Positions 21,917 through 34,118 of a DNA stretch of 64,000 nt are shown in pieces. This DNA is from Cryptomeria japonica (lineage: Eukaryota; Streptophyta; Pinopsida; Cupressales; Cupressaceae). The position numbers and the translations under genes are program-made. Positions within the stretch are counted from its first letter, which is position 1. Every line of letters starts with the position of its first letter. The notes under the pieces are model-generated. The model searched no databases. It was not told the DNA's origin and was given only the letters and a program-made list of their open reading frames with translations. The stretch spans positions 144,686,091 to 144,750,090 of the forward strand of contig NC_081406.1 of assembly GCF_030272615.1 (NCBI RefSeq), in the 5' to 3' direction.

Positions 21917-24055
21917 ATGGTTAAAACTCGTCTTCAAAAATATAGGAGAGAAGCTAAAGAGGCTCAAGAGTCCGCAAACATGAGCTCCTATGAGTATGAC
22001 AATGATATCTTTTTCAATTCTGATCATACTACATTACCTGACATGGATGCCTATAGAAACATTCCAAATGTTGAGAACATGGACACTACAAACAACAATG
22101 ATACACACAATGACAATATGGACAACATTTCAGTACATTCAGCAGAAGTGGAAGAGACCATTATGAATCCTCATTTTAATCGATTGGTTGAGGAAATAAT
22201 GAGGAGAGATAGACAATAATTTCTACAAGTGATGGCACAAAGTGGAGCCAAGATCCCTCATGATTTTGACATGTCTCAAATAATGGAAAATCGACCTTTG
22301 CAACAAACTCACTCCAACATGGATCAAAGGAGGCCTAATAGTGGAGGCAATAGAGGACCACATATGGTGCCTGAATCACCATCATCTTTGTTTCAAAAAC
22401 CAGAGGTCCCATACACACATGGTCAAGCATATGATACTCACCTTCACAGACCATTATGGAAGTCTTATGTAGAGAAATATGCTCAACCACATACCAATGC
22501 TAAGGATCAACCACGAAAGCAATTGGATATTCAAAGGCATGCTCAAAATTTGGACACAAGGAAACCTCGCATCAAATTTGGGGACAACACACTAGAACAA
22601 ACTCATGACATTCCTATAGAGTATGGTATACATGGACAAAGCAGATATTTCGTTCCTCAACATGAATCTATACCAAGTGGTCCATATATGCAGCTTCATT
22701 ATAGACCTCCTCCATATGAACATGTGTATGATCAATATCATCCATATATGCAGCATGCTCCTCCTCCAATTGGTGCCTCAAGCATGGGGTATGGTCCAAG
22801 GAGTCGATCTCCACCTAAGAACAATTTGGAGCAACAAATCAGGGACTTACAAAAGAAAATGGAGGACATAAATACACCGAAGCCAATTTACACAGTGAGA
22901 GACATATGTCCTTATCCATTTGACAAGAGCATTCCAATGCCTCCATTTCCTACACACTTTGTGACACCTAAGTTTGATAAATATAGAGGAAAAGGAGATC
23001 CTAAGGCACACATAAGACAGTTTTTCACAAATTGCATTGAGGTAGCTTCAGAAGAGACATATTTGATGAGATTATTCCCATAGAGCTTAGGTGATCAAGC
23101 TATGGAATGGTTCTCCCAACTTCCACCTAGAATTAAGTCTTGGGGTGATCTAGCAGAGGCATTTATTCAACATTTCTCATACAACATAGAGACAGACATA
23201 TCAGTCACTATTTTGTGCAACACCAAGCAAAAGGATGGAGAGTCTTTTGCATCATTTTTACAAAGATGGAGGAATCTAGCTAGTAGATGCTCTTGTGAAA
23301 TTCCACAAAAACAAATGGTAGAGATGTTCACCCAAAATGTTAACAAAGACATTGGTTATGACCTAAGAAAAGCTTGTTTGTCCACCTTCAAGGATGTCAT
23401 TGAAAAAGGCTTAGCAACAGAGAAGGTCCTAATTGAACAAGGAGTCATCAAAATATTCAAAGAAAACAAAGATGACTTTAAAGGAAAAGATAAGCCAAGA
23501 TTTTGGAGTAAAAACAAGAACACAGTCAATGATGGTGTTGTTGATGCCAATACAATGCAACCCAAATTCATTTTTTCTAGATCAAATCAGGTGAATACTC
23601 AAACAACTTCCAAATCACAAAGGAAGTACACTCCATTGGGAGAACCACTTGAGTCAGTCTTCAAAAAGCTAGTGGCAAACAAGGTAATCACAGTTCTAGA
23701 TTTTCCTCCATATGAACCAAAGGTGAAACCAAATTGGTGGAATGATGATGAGTATTGTGAATTCCATAAGAGCAAGGGTCATACAATAGGAAATTGCCAT
23801 CGGCTGAAGAACATCATACAAGATCTCATTGATAGAGGTGACATTGAGATTGAAGGACACTCCTCCAATCAAGAACATGAGATGTTTAAGGAACTATTCC
23901 CAAAACATGACAAGGGAAAAGTTGCAGCCATAGATGACCAGACCAACTATACCAAAGCATCCTACAACTATGATTCAACTATCAATCACATCTCGATGGA
24001 CAATTACGTCTCTACCATTATCATCAAGGACAAAAACCTTGAGAATTATACCTAG
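21917..24055 (+). pseudogene. Element E gag
   Basis: ATG 21917 begins MVKTRLQKYRREAKEAQ. Residues 1-100 are acidic/Asn-rich and the next 200 are Pro/His-rich. The Ty3-type retrotransposon gag domain follows from about 22900 (YPFDKSIPMP) through FSQLPPRIKSWGDL (23113) to KACLSTFKDV (about 23370). The zinc knuckle is the CX2HX4HX4C form (23756-23797, CEFHKSKGHTIGNC), as in other Tat gags. There are only three in-frame stops: 22217 (TAA for a Tyr still present in A), 23081 and 24053. The frame is otherwise open, so few mutations separate it from a working gene. It would form the particle. Confidence 0.88.
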
Positions 24056-26251
24056 GGACCCATGATCGTTCTGAAAGGAATTGGATCTTCTTCCGAACCT
24101 ACCTTTGAATGTCATGTTACAACCCATTGAGGTAAATTCACTTTGCAAGGTGCTCCAGCCAAAAAAACCGCTTCCTCATCAACCAAGCCTGAGTATGACC
24201 TTGTAGAACAGTTAGAGAAGACACCCGCACTCATCTCCATCCTTGAGCTCCTACGCATATCCCCCGCACATAAAGCCATTCTTGATAAAATCTTGAGAGA
24301 CACTACTGTCCCTACTGATCTGAACGTGGACCAGTTTCAAGCCATGGTGGGATACCTTTCCATTCCACACTCCCTTACATTCACAAAAGCTGATGACACC
24401 TCCATAAGTCAGCCACATAATGCACCCTTACACATTGAAGCCTTCATACACAAACATCGAATAAAACGAGTCCTAATAGATGGAGGAGTAGGTCTAAACA
24501 TTTGTACATTGAGCACTATTAAGCAATTGGGATATTCTGACAAGGCTGTGAATTCTACAAACAAAATCACCATAAAAGCATATGATGATGAAGAGCGTTC
24601 ATCCAAGGGTACAGTCACCTTACCTCTTAGAGTTGGGCCAGTTACAAAGGATGTGGTTTGTCAAGTCTTAGATCTTGATCTCACATACAACCTATTGCTA
24701 GGACATCCTTGGATTCATGAAATGAGGGTGGTCCTATGTATATATCACCAATGCATCAAGTTTCCTCACAGTGGAGTTGAAATAATAGTTAATGGTGATC
24801 CTAATCAATTCATATATTGCAATAACTTGAGACCAAAAACTGAGACCATCATTCCCAATAATCGCAAAGCTGTTCCTTCTTCTGCGTACATTGATCTTGA
24901 GTCATTAAAACCTTCGACATCAAAACAAGGTGAACTTAAGGGCAACTTCCAGGACAAAGGCATGGGTGAATACACTTTGAATCAGACCATGTACTTATAA
25001 CAAGTCATGAATTCACCAAAAGAATATGGATGACCACATCCTACTAAGCGAGTATCTATCATTACACTTGAATGGGATCCTACAATCTTCCAAAAATGGT
25101 GTGAATTGGAAGAGGAAGATTTATACAAAATGCTTTACAAAGACCTTGAAGATGATACACAAGATCTCCTCAGTATACCATGTGAGAAGTATGGCAAAGG
25201 GTTCAAGATTCTACAAAAATTTGGGTATGATGGCAAAAGCCCTCTTGGGTTAAGAAAGGAAGGCATCATTGAACCTTTACAACCTGAATTGACATTCAAA
25301 AAAGAATGCTCAAAGGGACTTGGTTTTGTGACTCAAAGGACAGAAGAAGCATTACAAATCAAAGATGCCAAAATTCAACAAGAAAATCGCTATTCTATAG
25401 ACTCCAATGATTGGGAATGGGGTTTAGACAAATCCTCTAGTGACTATGAGCTCACCGAGACATTCAAAGAACCAGATGAACCCATAGAAGAAGAGGAATT
25501 TAATAGGAAATTCAAAGTTGGTCAAGAAACAACTCCAAAGGAACCCATACAGTCTTTGTCTCTAGGTTCTAGGTCGAAATCACATAGAATGAGAACACCT
25601 GTCCCAGAATGCGCTACTAGTGATGATAATTTGGATTTGTTCACGATCGAGACTAATGAGGAGAGTGCTAATGATGACCTCGATAATTACCTTGACATAC
25701 CTAAATATAACTCCATCTTCACTCTTAGCCCCGCTAACTTCGAAGACATTAAAGGCCTTCCCCTCATTCATCACCAACTTATTGACTGGGATCATGAAGG
25801 ACCTGCACAGCTTGACACATTCCAAAATGATGAAGCTTTTATTGACTATCTTGGCATACAAGATGATCTTCCCCCTGGGGACCATAAAGTGGGATACACT
25901 ATAGAACTCAATAGCGTGGCATATTTCAGTGAGGGTGTTGGGCCTTCTAGTCGCAAAAATATAAAAATAAAAACAAACCAAGGGTCTTATGGCAAAAACC
26001 ACACTGTGGCACTGTTTGACCCCAAAAAAGTAAAAAGAAAGGACGTATCTGAGGGTGAAAACCTCTCTGAGGCACTCGAAGATGGAAGGCTTGACATTCT
26101 CCCAGCATCATATGAGGAAAAGTCATCCATGTTGGTAGAGGAGACTATCAAAACAAATATTGGTACGGAAGATGTTCCACACAACATATTCCTAGCCCAA
26201 TCTTTGATGGAGTCAGAAAGGTCAAAATTCATAAGTTTCTTCAAAGAATGA
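24056..26251 (+). pseudogene. Element E protease, G-patch-like stretch and spacer
   Basis: The aspartic protease centre is IDGGVGLNIC (DGG at 24479-24487), followed by the flap region and LLLGHPWIH (about 24694). After a stop at 24998 and a shift of frame, 25106-26251 opens. Near 25189-25330 it has GKGFKILQKFGYDG, a Gly-spaced run and KGLGF, which reads as a G-patch-like RNA-binding motif of the kind found next to protease in some retroviruses and plant gypsy elements. The rest (25330-26250) is an acidic spacer rich in Asp/Glu leading to RT. The same order occurs in A (37396-39251). Confidence 0.8.
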
Positions 26252-27943
26252 CAAATCAACTTTGCATGGTCATATGCTGATATGCCTGGATTGGATCTAG
26301 ATTTGGTAATGCATCATTTGATAGTTAAACCAGGGGCAAAACCAGTGAAATAGAAATTAAGAAAGATGCATCTACAAGTGGCATTACTAGTCAAAGCAGA
26401 ACTTGAGAAATTATTGGATGTCGGATTCATATGCCCAATTGATTATCCTAAATGGATCTCCAACTTAGTGCCTGTCAGTAAACCAGATCGTAGTATCAGA
26501 ATATGTACAAATTTCAGAGACATCGACAAAGCTTGTCCTAAGGATGATTTTCCATTACCAAATATTGACTTGATTGTTGATCTCATAGCAGGTCATGCGA
26601 TGTTATCTTTGATGGATGGATTCTCTGGTTATAATCAAATAAAGATCGCGTTTGAGGATCAACACAAAACAACATTTACTTATCCTTGGGGAACCTTCTG
26701 CTGGAATGTCATACCCTTCGAGCTAAAAAATGCAGGCACTACATATCAAAGAGCCATGACTACTATCTTTCATGATCTCATGCACGTTACTGTGGAAAAT
26801 TATGTGGATGACTTCTTGGGCAAATCAATAGACAGAGATACACATTTAGACATACTTTCAATCATCTTTGATCGGTTGGAAAAATACAAAGTAAGATTAA
26901 ACCCCAAGAAATGTGTCTTTGGAGTAACCTCCGGGAAGCTCCTAGGATTCATTGTATCAAAAAGAGGAATCGAAGCCGATCCAGCAAAAGTCAAAGCCAT
27001 CCTAGAGATGCAACCACCACGAAACATCAGTCAACTTCGATCTTTACAAGGGAGACTTCAGTCCATACGAAGATTCATAGCACAACTTGCAGATAAGTGT
27101 AATCCTTTTTAGCACTTGCTGCATAAAAAAATCAAATTCAAATGGGATGATAACTGTCAACAAGCTTTCCAGATACTCAAAGATTATCTTCTGAATCTAC
27201 CAGTTTTGATGCCACCAATTCCAAATCAGCCTTTATTACTATACATATCAGCTACTTCAACAACATTGGGGGCACTCTTAGCACAACAAGTTGCTGAGGG
27301 CAAAGAAAAGGCATTATACTATATTAGTCGCACATTGGTGGGATATGAGCTCAATTACACACCAATTGAGCGCGCATGTCTCGCTATGGTCTTTGCTTTG
27401 CAGAAATTATGACATTACATGCTAACTCATAAGACTAAGTTGGTTGCAAGGATCGATCCATTGAAATACCTTCTCAATAAAGCAATGCTTACTGGGCGAC
27501 TAGCCAAATGGGTGATGCTCCTGAGTGAATTCAACATCGAGTATGTGGATAGAAAAGCAATCAAAGGACAAGCTATCGCAGATCAGTTAGTGGATGCTCC
27601 CATGATAGATGATGTTCCTCTACCTTCAGAATTTCCAGATGAATCCATTTTAACAGTGTCGCATGCGAAACAATGGCAACTATACTTTGATGGCTCACAC
27701 ACACAGCATGGGGCAGGAGCTGGCATCCTCTTTATAACTCCTCAAGGGGATTCCATACCAAAATCATACCGCTTATCATTTCCTTGCACTAATAACATAG
27801 CAGAATACAAGGCATTAACAACTAGATTACGAATAGCAGTTCAGTGGAAGATCCAGGAACTTCATGTTTTTGGGGACTCTCAACTTGTAACCCATCAAGA
27901 AATTGATGATTACCAAACAAAGGATGAGAAATTAATGCCTTAA
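26252..27943 (+). pseudogene. Element E reverse transcriptase, RNase H and second RNase H
   Basis: RT blocks run from VGFICPIDYPKWISN (26420) through DFPLPNID, LSLMDGFSGYNQI and PWGTFCWNVIPF to the catalytic YVDD (26801-26812). RNase H follows (LLLYISATSTTLGALL near 27233; RTLVGYELNYTPIE). After a stop at 27410, a second RNase H starts (YFDGSHT near 27682; GILFITPQGDSIP; NNIAEYKAL; VFGDSQLV), keeping Asp, Glu and Asp. The presence of this second, archaeal-type domain after the first is diagnostic for the plant Tat lineage. Stops at 26351, 27110 and 27410 break the frame. Confidence 0.92.
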
Positions 27944-29420
27944 AAAAGAATGGTGGATGACCTAAAACAACATTTCACAAAGATAGACTTTGAGCAGATA
28001 CCAAGAGAGCAGAATCGAGCCGTAGATGCCATGGCTACAATTGCTTCATTGATCGATCTACCTCCGAATGAGACCCTCTATGAGTTCTTGGTGGATAACC
28101 TTTTGGTTCCTTTGTATGAAATCACTCCTACTGAGATGATATGTGTCGTCGGTCCTGAGTCCCAGTTATATGGTTCCATTTTCACATACCTTCGCGATAA
28201 TACCCTACCTCCTGATCTATCCAATAACCAACATCGCACTTTCATTCGCCAATCTTCTCGATACATCATTTTATCCGATGTCCTATACCATCAAGGTCTA
28301 GATTGCACTCTTCTTAGATGTTTAGAAAGCGATGAAGCTCAGATTATGTTACGTGAAGTACATGAAGGGATATGTGGTCCACATTCTAGTGGTCCTACCT
28401 TGGCCAAGAAACTTATCAGGACTGGATATTACTAGCCCAATATGGAAAAAGACTCATATCAGTTTGTCAGAAAATGTAAGCAATGTCAACTTCATGGAGA
28501 CCTCATCCATGCGCCAGCACAAGAACTTCAACCAATTGCGACTCCTTGGCCCTTTTATTAGTGGGGACTCGATCTCATAGGCAAGATTCACCCTCCTTCT
28601 TCCAATGGTCATAAATTCATTATCACTGCCACAGAGTATTTCACAAAATGGATCGAAGCCATGCCTCATGCAAGTCACTGGAAAACAAATTGCTACGTTC
28701 ATTCTCAATTATATCATTTGTCGATATGACATTCCTGTTTCCATCATCACTGACAACGAGCGTCCCTTCAAAAATCAAGATGTTCGTGAACTCTGTGATT
28801 GCTTCCATATTACTCATCATTTCTCCACACCATATTACCCCCAAGGTAACGGTCAAGATGAGGCATCTAATAAAACAATCCTCAAAATCTTAAAAAAGAT
28901 AGTCGACGAGGCTGGTCGTAATTGACATATACAACTTAATCCCGCACTTTGGGCCTACCACACAAGCGTTTGCACACCTACAGGAGATACACCCTATTCA
29001 CTTATCTACGACGTTGAAGCTATCTTGCCTATTGAGGTCAAGTTACCCTCTTTATGAGTCTCTTTGCAAAACATCATCAGTGATGAAGACTATAGGGTCT
29101 CTCGCTTACAAGAACTTGAACTATTGGATGAATGAAGACAAACTGCTTTTAATCATCTCAAGGCTTATCAACAACAAATGAGTCACAACTACAATCACAA
29201 AGTCAAGCCTCACACATTTGAGGTAGGTGATTTGGTTCTAAGAGAAAACCCCAAAAATCAACAAGACAGAGAGAAGAAGGGCAAATTTGAATCAAACTAG
29301 CTTGGTCCTTACATCATTACAACAACATATGGATTTGGTGCATATCAACTCTCAAAAACAGAGGGTGAACCTTTAGAGGATCCTATCAAAAGCATGCACC
29401 TTCACAGGTTCTACACATAG
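27944..29420 (+). pseudogene. Element E integrase
   Basis: The HHCC zinc region covers about 28353-28490 (EVHEGICGPH, CKQCQLHG). The catalytic core shows Asp 28571-28573 (WGLDLIG), Asp 28752-28754 (ITDNERPF) and Glu 28860-28862 (NGQDEASNK), with DX35E spacing and all three acids kept. The C-terminal region has YNHKVKPHTFEVGDLVLR (about 29190). It ends at the stop 29418-29420. Frame changes near 28460 and 28690 and stops near 28435, 28923, 29055 and 29299 disable it. It would catalyse insertion of the cDNA. Confidence 0.88.
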
Positions 29421-31163
29421 CTCTTTAGAGTATCCCAATTCAAAAATACAAAAAAAAAAAAAATTCAAAAATACAAAAAAATCATAAAACATAAAAAATT
29501 GTTACTTGGAGAAAACCTGGGAAATAGGCACCTTGTGACACAAAAAAAATTGAAAAATAAAAAAAGTAAAGAGAAATAATTTTGTCCAACGGTGAAAACC
29601 ACTTTGGTGGCACCCTGGGCATGTACCATGGTGAAAACTGGGTCACCAGCGTCATGCGTCGAGACATTGCTCCTCCCTCCTTTAGGACTCCATTTCATCC
29701 TTTCACTTTGCACACACTCACAATCTATCCATTCATAATAAACATACCCATTCCCATCATGGCTTGTTATTGATCTACCCAAGATTGGTTCGCCATTCAT
29801 AATAAGCTTCATTTTCATCCCTTTCCATCCATAATAAATCAGCTCCTATCTGTGGCTAAGGCAAATCCTACGTCTAGTGATGGGTGTGGAACTAAGATCA
29901 TCACATATTATGAGGAGTTCAGTTTCTTCCAACTTCCTTCAGTCTATACATGCACAATCCACAATAAAACAACATTTGCATCGCCAATAAGCAATAAAGT
30001 TCTATCTTCTCCGCAATAACGTATCAGTTTCCTGGATTCAGTCAGTTTCAGATGAGACACGACAACAACAATGTGCTTCAACAAATCAAATCTTTCAACA
30101 AACTCAGACAACATTATGGTTCAGTGCTATCTATCCTTTTGTGAAAGTAAACATTGTGACCACAATCAAATAAGACTTATACAAGTGACAAGAGACACTA
30201 AACTTGAGGACTATAGTGGATGTTGGTGTCGAGTCTTGGTTTTCTTTTGATTTTATCTTTTTGGGTGACATGTCTTTTAGCTTTTCCAGGATGTCTCTGA
30301 CTAGAGATTCTATCTCCAGGATGTCTTTGACTAGAAAGGCGAGGATGGGGTATCGTCACCTATTTTTCTTTTACTGTCTGTGGATTGTCTCTTAGTAATG
30401 CTGTGACTTGTCCAAGGATATGAGGACACTATGAGTCTAGTGTGAACTGGGGCATTCCTTGTTTGTGACTGTCTTATCTCCATGCAAATAGGTACAATGG
30501 CTTTCTAGGTCGAATATATGCCTCGATTGTCATAACCTACTTGCCATAATAAAGCTCAATGATGATAACACACAAGAAGCTCTTTCACTTTCATATCTTC
30601 TATCTTTCATCCCCCTTTCTTGATTGACTTCCATCATCCTTCTTGAGTTTGTGTAGCCTACTTTCACATGACTGAGTATAATGACACACCAAAAATATTT
30701 ACATTTCATGTAGTTGCACCTGCATTACCACATATTAAGCATTCCATACATACATATAGATATCACAATTGCCTCACATCCTGCACACAACACATGTAAG
30801 TAGATTTTACATTTTTATCATGTAAATAATCATTTGCATCATCATATTCATTCGCATTTCATACATTCACATTCACATTTGCATAATATTCAAAACATAA
30901 AAGAACAAAAATATTGCATTTCATCATGTACATATTTGCATCCATATCATAACCATCACATAAAACATACATCATTAAACATCTCATCACATAGGTACAC
31001 ATGCATATAGTTGCCGCAAAGATGAATAATTTCATATATATATATATATATATAAAGTGTCATGATACAATGATGTCAAAATCATATGGCTACAATCACC
31101 CGTAGGTGTCCACATCATCATACAAAAATGGTACAATACTGATACATAGGGAGCCCTCTATGG
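29421..31163 (+). other. Element E noncoding stretch after pol
   Basis: No gene. It holds an A-rich run (29448-29500) and repeated ggtgaaaac blocks near 29590 and 29630. Two copies of ccaggatgtct.tgactaga lie near 30287 and 30318. A cat/attt-rich segment (30690-31020) and a TA microsatellite (about 31035-31055) follow. The same blocks recur in A (42762-44557). Confidence 0.6.
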
Positions 31164-33068
31164 CTATGATGAACTCCCTCCCTCGAAGCCGCTTGGCCTC
31201 GACGGAATCTGAGCCCTGGAAGGACCCGCCTTAGGATCATCCCTCCTGTCCCCTCTATCTGGTGGTGGTGGAGGACCCATAACCCCACCACTAGATACCT
31301 GTCTCCTCTGGCTCCCTCCTATAGCTGTCGCTGTCTGCGATGGTCTACGGAAGCTCCTCGCCCGTTGATCTAGTGGCACTATAGCATAATATAGATCCCG
31401 CCAGTAGCCTATCTCCTCTCCTGCCCATAGCACATAGGCATATCCAGCCCTTGTGTCCTCTGTCGCCTGCCTCCCAGCCCTTAGTGCTATCTCAGCCTTA
31501 GTGTAGTGCTGTATAGCCTGGTCTCGCTCCCACTCAGTATCTCTGAGCCACCTCCTGAGTCTATCCCTCTCCCTCTCCAAGTCTTGAATCTCATTTGCCT
31601 GTCCCTGGTAGATCTCCCTCAGCTCAACTAGCTCATCCTCCTCTACCTCGGCCCCCTGTGCCTCCTCCTGTGGCTCTACCTGTGGCTCCCCCTGTATGGG
31701 TCTCTGTCCCTGTGCCTATGCCTGTACCGATGGCTGTACCTGTACTTGCCTCTGTCCCTGTCCCTGCACCTGTCTGGGACCCTATGTTGCTGGCACTTGT
31801 AGCAGCAATCCACCATGACCCCTCACAATCTGAGCCTGTCTGTCCTCTCCACCCTCCCTCTACAACGCCACCCTCCTCTCTCCAACTACACCTCATCTCC
31901 TCCATCGGCCTCTACCCCCATCATCTCCATCATCATCACCATCCCCACCACCATCTCCATCTAGCGGCTCTCCTAGATCTGTCAGGCATGGGAATGGATG
32001 CTCGACCTAATACGTTATGTACGCTGCATCCATGCCGGCATCCTTGATCTCTAGCCACATATCCCAGGGTAAGGGCATCATCTCCACTAGCTATGTAACA
32101 ACTTGATCATATGATAGCAATGGCCCAAAGTGCACCTGATCCTTGACCGTTTGTGCATACATACCAGAACCCTATGGCATTTGCTGATGCCTCTCCAGTA
32201 CATAGGGCATCCGCCCAATCAGATACCTGCTCCGGAAGGTGTAGGGTAGCTCTATTGCATCATCCTCCCACTGCTCACATCCTAGGTACGACCTCCATAT
32301 AACCATATCAATCTCATCTATAACCCACCGCCAGTACTTCAACCTACCAATCCGTGGCTACGAGGTGATCATATCATACAAATGCACAAAACTGTGTCCA
32401 TGGCCCCTGCCCCTGAAGTGTATCAGTCATGTCACTAGCAGATGCTCATATGCCCACACCTATAGCAATGTCACTCCGCAGCCCAATCCCACTGATCCAT
32501 GGTATACAAACTGATGCAACTCATAATATAAATGTGCCAGCACGCACGGTCCCTAGGCATATCTGGTGTGCTGAGTAACTAGTGTCTCCAGTGCACCTCC
32601 CCAACCCATAGCCAACCCTCGTGTCGCTCTGTCCGGACACAAGAACCCACTAATCACTCCTCCTAGTACTACTGGTAGCGCTCACCCTATCACTGCCATG
32701 GTATCCCAAGCAATATGTCCAACCCTCATCTCCAATGCTGGATCCTGGAACACTCGTCTCAGGGCATCCCTATCTCCGTCTCGATCATAAGGAATCAACT
32801 CCCCATCGATCGGTATCCATAGAATCCTGTATACATCCTCCAGGGTGACTATCATCTCCCCCATTGGCAAATGGAAAGTGCAAGTCTTATAGTGCCACCT
32901 CTCCGCCAGTGCAGTCAGCAATCCCATGTTCGCCCGAAACTCAGGCACATATAGAATATGTCTCAATCCCATAGCCTCAATCGCAGCTCGGTCCTCAGCT
33001 GTCAACTCAGGTCGCAACCTTTGAGTTGATGGGAATCTCTCCTGTGACTACAACATAGGCAAATACTC
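31164..33068 (-). pseudogene. Antisense PMD (plant mobile domain) gene of element E, exon 2
   Basis: Encoded opposite to pol. The N-terminal part (33017-32682 and on to about 32100) has the hallmarks of the plant mobile domain (aminotransferase-like PMD family): LRHILYVPEF, LTALAERW, TFHLPMGE and TLEDVYRIL.IPIDGE. Further conserved blocks follow, such as GGVISGFL and HLYYELHQF. Then come a Gly/Asp-rich and a Gly/Thr-rich stretch, a coiled coil (ERERDRLRRWL, about 31575) and the end GGSSS-stop at 31164-31166. PMD proteins such as Arabidopsis MAIN and MAIL1 act in the nucleus; the role here is unknown. Exon 2 is about 635 codons with roughly ten stops. It is the same protein as in A at 44558-46524. 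Confidence 0.82.
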
Positions 33069-33097
33069 CTGCAGTCACACAAATCAATCATGTCAGT

Positions 33098-33355
33098 CCT
33101 AGTGACACACTGTTCATCACAAAGTGTTGCTTCTATCATAGTGACACTCACTGTTCGTCACAAAGTGTTGCTTCTATCCTAGTGGTACTCCCTGTTCATA
33201 ACAAAGTACTAAGTGTTTGGCACTCCCTGTTCATCACAAAGTGCTGTTCACATTTGCAGTCACTGTTCATCACAAAGTGCTGCTCCTATTGGTACTCCCT
33301 GTTCATCACAAAGTACTATGTCTTGGTACTCACTGTTCACCACAAAGTGCCTTGA
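33098..33355 (-). repeat. Tandem repeat, about seven units
   Basis: Units of 33-40 bp around ctgttcatcacaaagtgctg on the + strand, separated by short variable links. A has three decayed units at 46555-46680. A second, longer repeat of two units (cttgagtga.tcctctt to the next) follows at about 33366-33550 and is also doubled in A (46740-46920). Confidence 0.8.
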
Positions 33356-33569
33356 TCTATCCTATCTTAGGGCTTCTGCTTGAGTGAATCCTCTTGAGTA
33401 GTTTCCTAATTGGCAATGTATGTTCTATCATAGAATTGTCAATCCTAGCCCTATTTGCTATCCTAGTCTTCCCTAGAGGACCTACTTGAGTGTATCCTCT
33501 TAACAGCTTATCCAATTGACAACGTATGTTCATCACAGATCTGTCGATTTGACCTAGAAGACACAAATT

Positions 33570-33860
33570 CACATTTTTGGACACAAATGTGCTTTCATGA
33601 CATAAATGCGCTTAGAGACTGCATAAACACGCTTGCCTAGCACAGACACGCCTGAAACACATAGACATGCCTATGCACTACATAGACGCGCCTAAAAGAC
33701 ACAAACGTGCCTACCTATCATAAATGCGCCTGCAAAACACAGATGTGATCGCATCCTACACAGATGCCTTTTCCAGCATAGATGGGCCTCGCACAAACAC
33801 AGACGCGCCTAGCCAGCATGGACGTGCCTAGCACCAGCACAGATGCGCCTACGCATTTTG
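33570..33860 (-). repeat. CGTCTGTG motif array, antisense orientation
   Basis: About fourteen copies on the - strand of a 12-mer of the form (a/g)gc(g/a)(c/t)(g/a)t(c/t)t(g/a)tg, spaced mostly 20-28 bases. It is the same motif as in the sense leader but inverted in the genome. A has a decayed equivalent at 46922-47225. Confidence 0.8.
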
Positions 33861-33976
33861 GACACTTTTTGATATTTTTCTAAAGTGCATTTATTGCACT
33901 ACCTAGCATGCATTTATGACAATAATTAATACAACAAAGTACAAGGAGGTTTTGTGGTACTTATCGGCTCTCCTAC

Positions 33977-34030
33977 CTCTGCTGGCCTCTAAAATCGATG
34001 AACGCGATCGAATCTATGAATCATTGCCAT
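33977..34030 (-). pseudogene. Candidate exon 1 of the E antisense PMD gene
   Basis: ATG at 34030-34028 on the - strand opens 18 codons (MAMIHRFDRVHRF then one stop, then four codons) up to the donor. The matching exon in A (47387-47327) has MRERLHGLDRV and one stop, so both share an R.DRV core. A TATAAATA box lies 89 bases upstream. Confidence 0.5.
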
Positions 34031-34118
34031 TGCTGCTAACTGCTGCTGCTCTATCTCGCTCTGCACTCTAATCTCTTGAAGGTGTGGATGACAATGAGGA
34101 TGTTTTCCCCTCGTGGTC

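Larger units (their letters stand above)
33069..33976 (-). other. Candidate intron of the E antisense PMD gene, with two repeat arrays
   Basis: On the - strand the candidate donor is cagag/GTAGG (exon ends 33977) and the acceptor is tttgtgtgactgcAG/g (exon 2 starts 33068). The 908-bp intron contains a seven-copy tandem repeat and the CGTCTGTG motif array. Splicing keeps the reading frame. The matching sites in A (donor after 47327, acceptor before 46524) also keep frame, although their phase differs. Inferred by eye; no transcript evidence. Confidence 0.5.

Noticed and set aside
28641-28893. Overlapping frames in E integrase suggesting a programmed frameshift
   Set aside because: Frame changes differ from those in A and co-occur with nonsense codons, so they are decay.
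29465-31163. Possible envelope-like third ORF after pol in E
   Set aside because: No signal peptide, membrane segment or sustained frame on either strand; matching part of A is also noncoding.
31595-32047. Pro/Val-rich + strand ORF of 150 residues
   Set aside because: Shadow of the Gly/Thr-rich and acidic parts of the antisense PMD gene; no conservation in A.
33570-33860. Evenly spaced short repeats resembling a CRISPR array
   Set aside because: Plant retrotransposon DNA; the repeats are short, degenerate and part of a family-wide motif array, with no unique spacers of fixed length and no associated genes.
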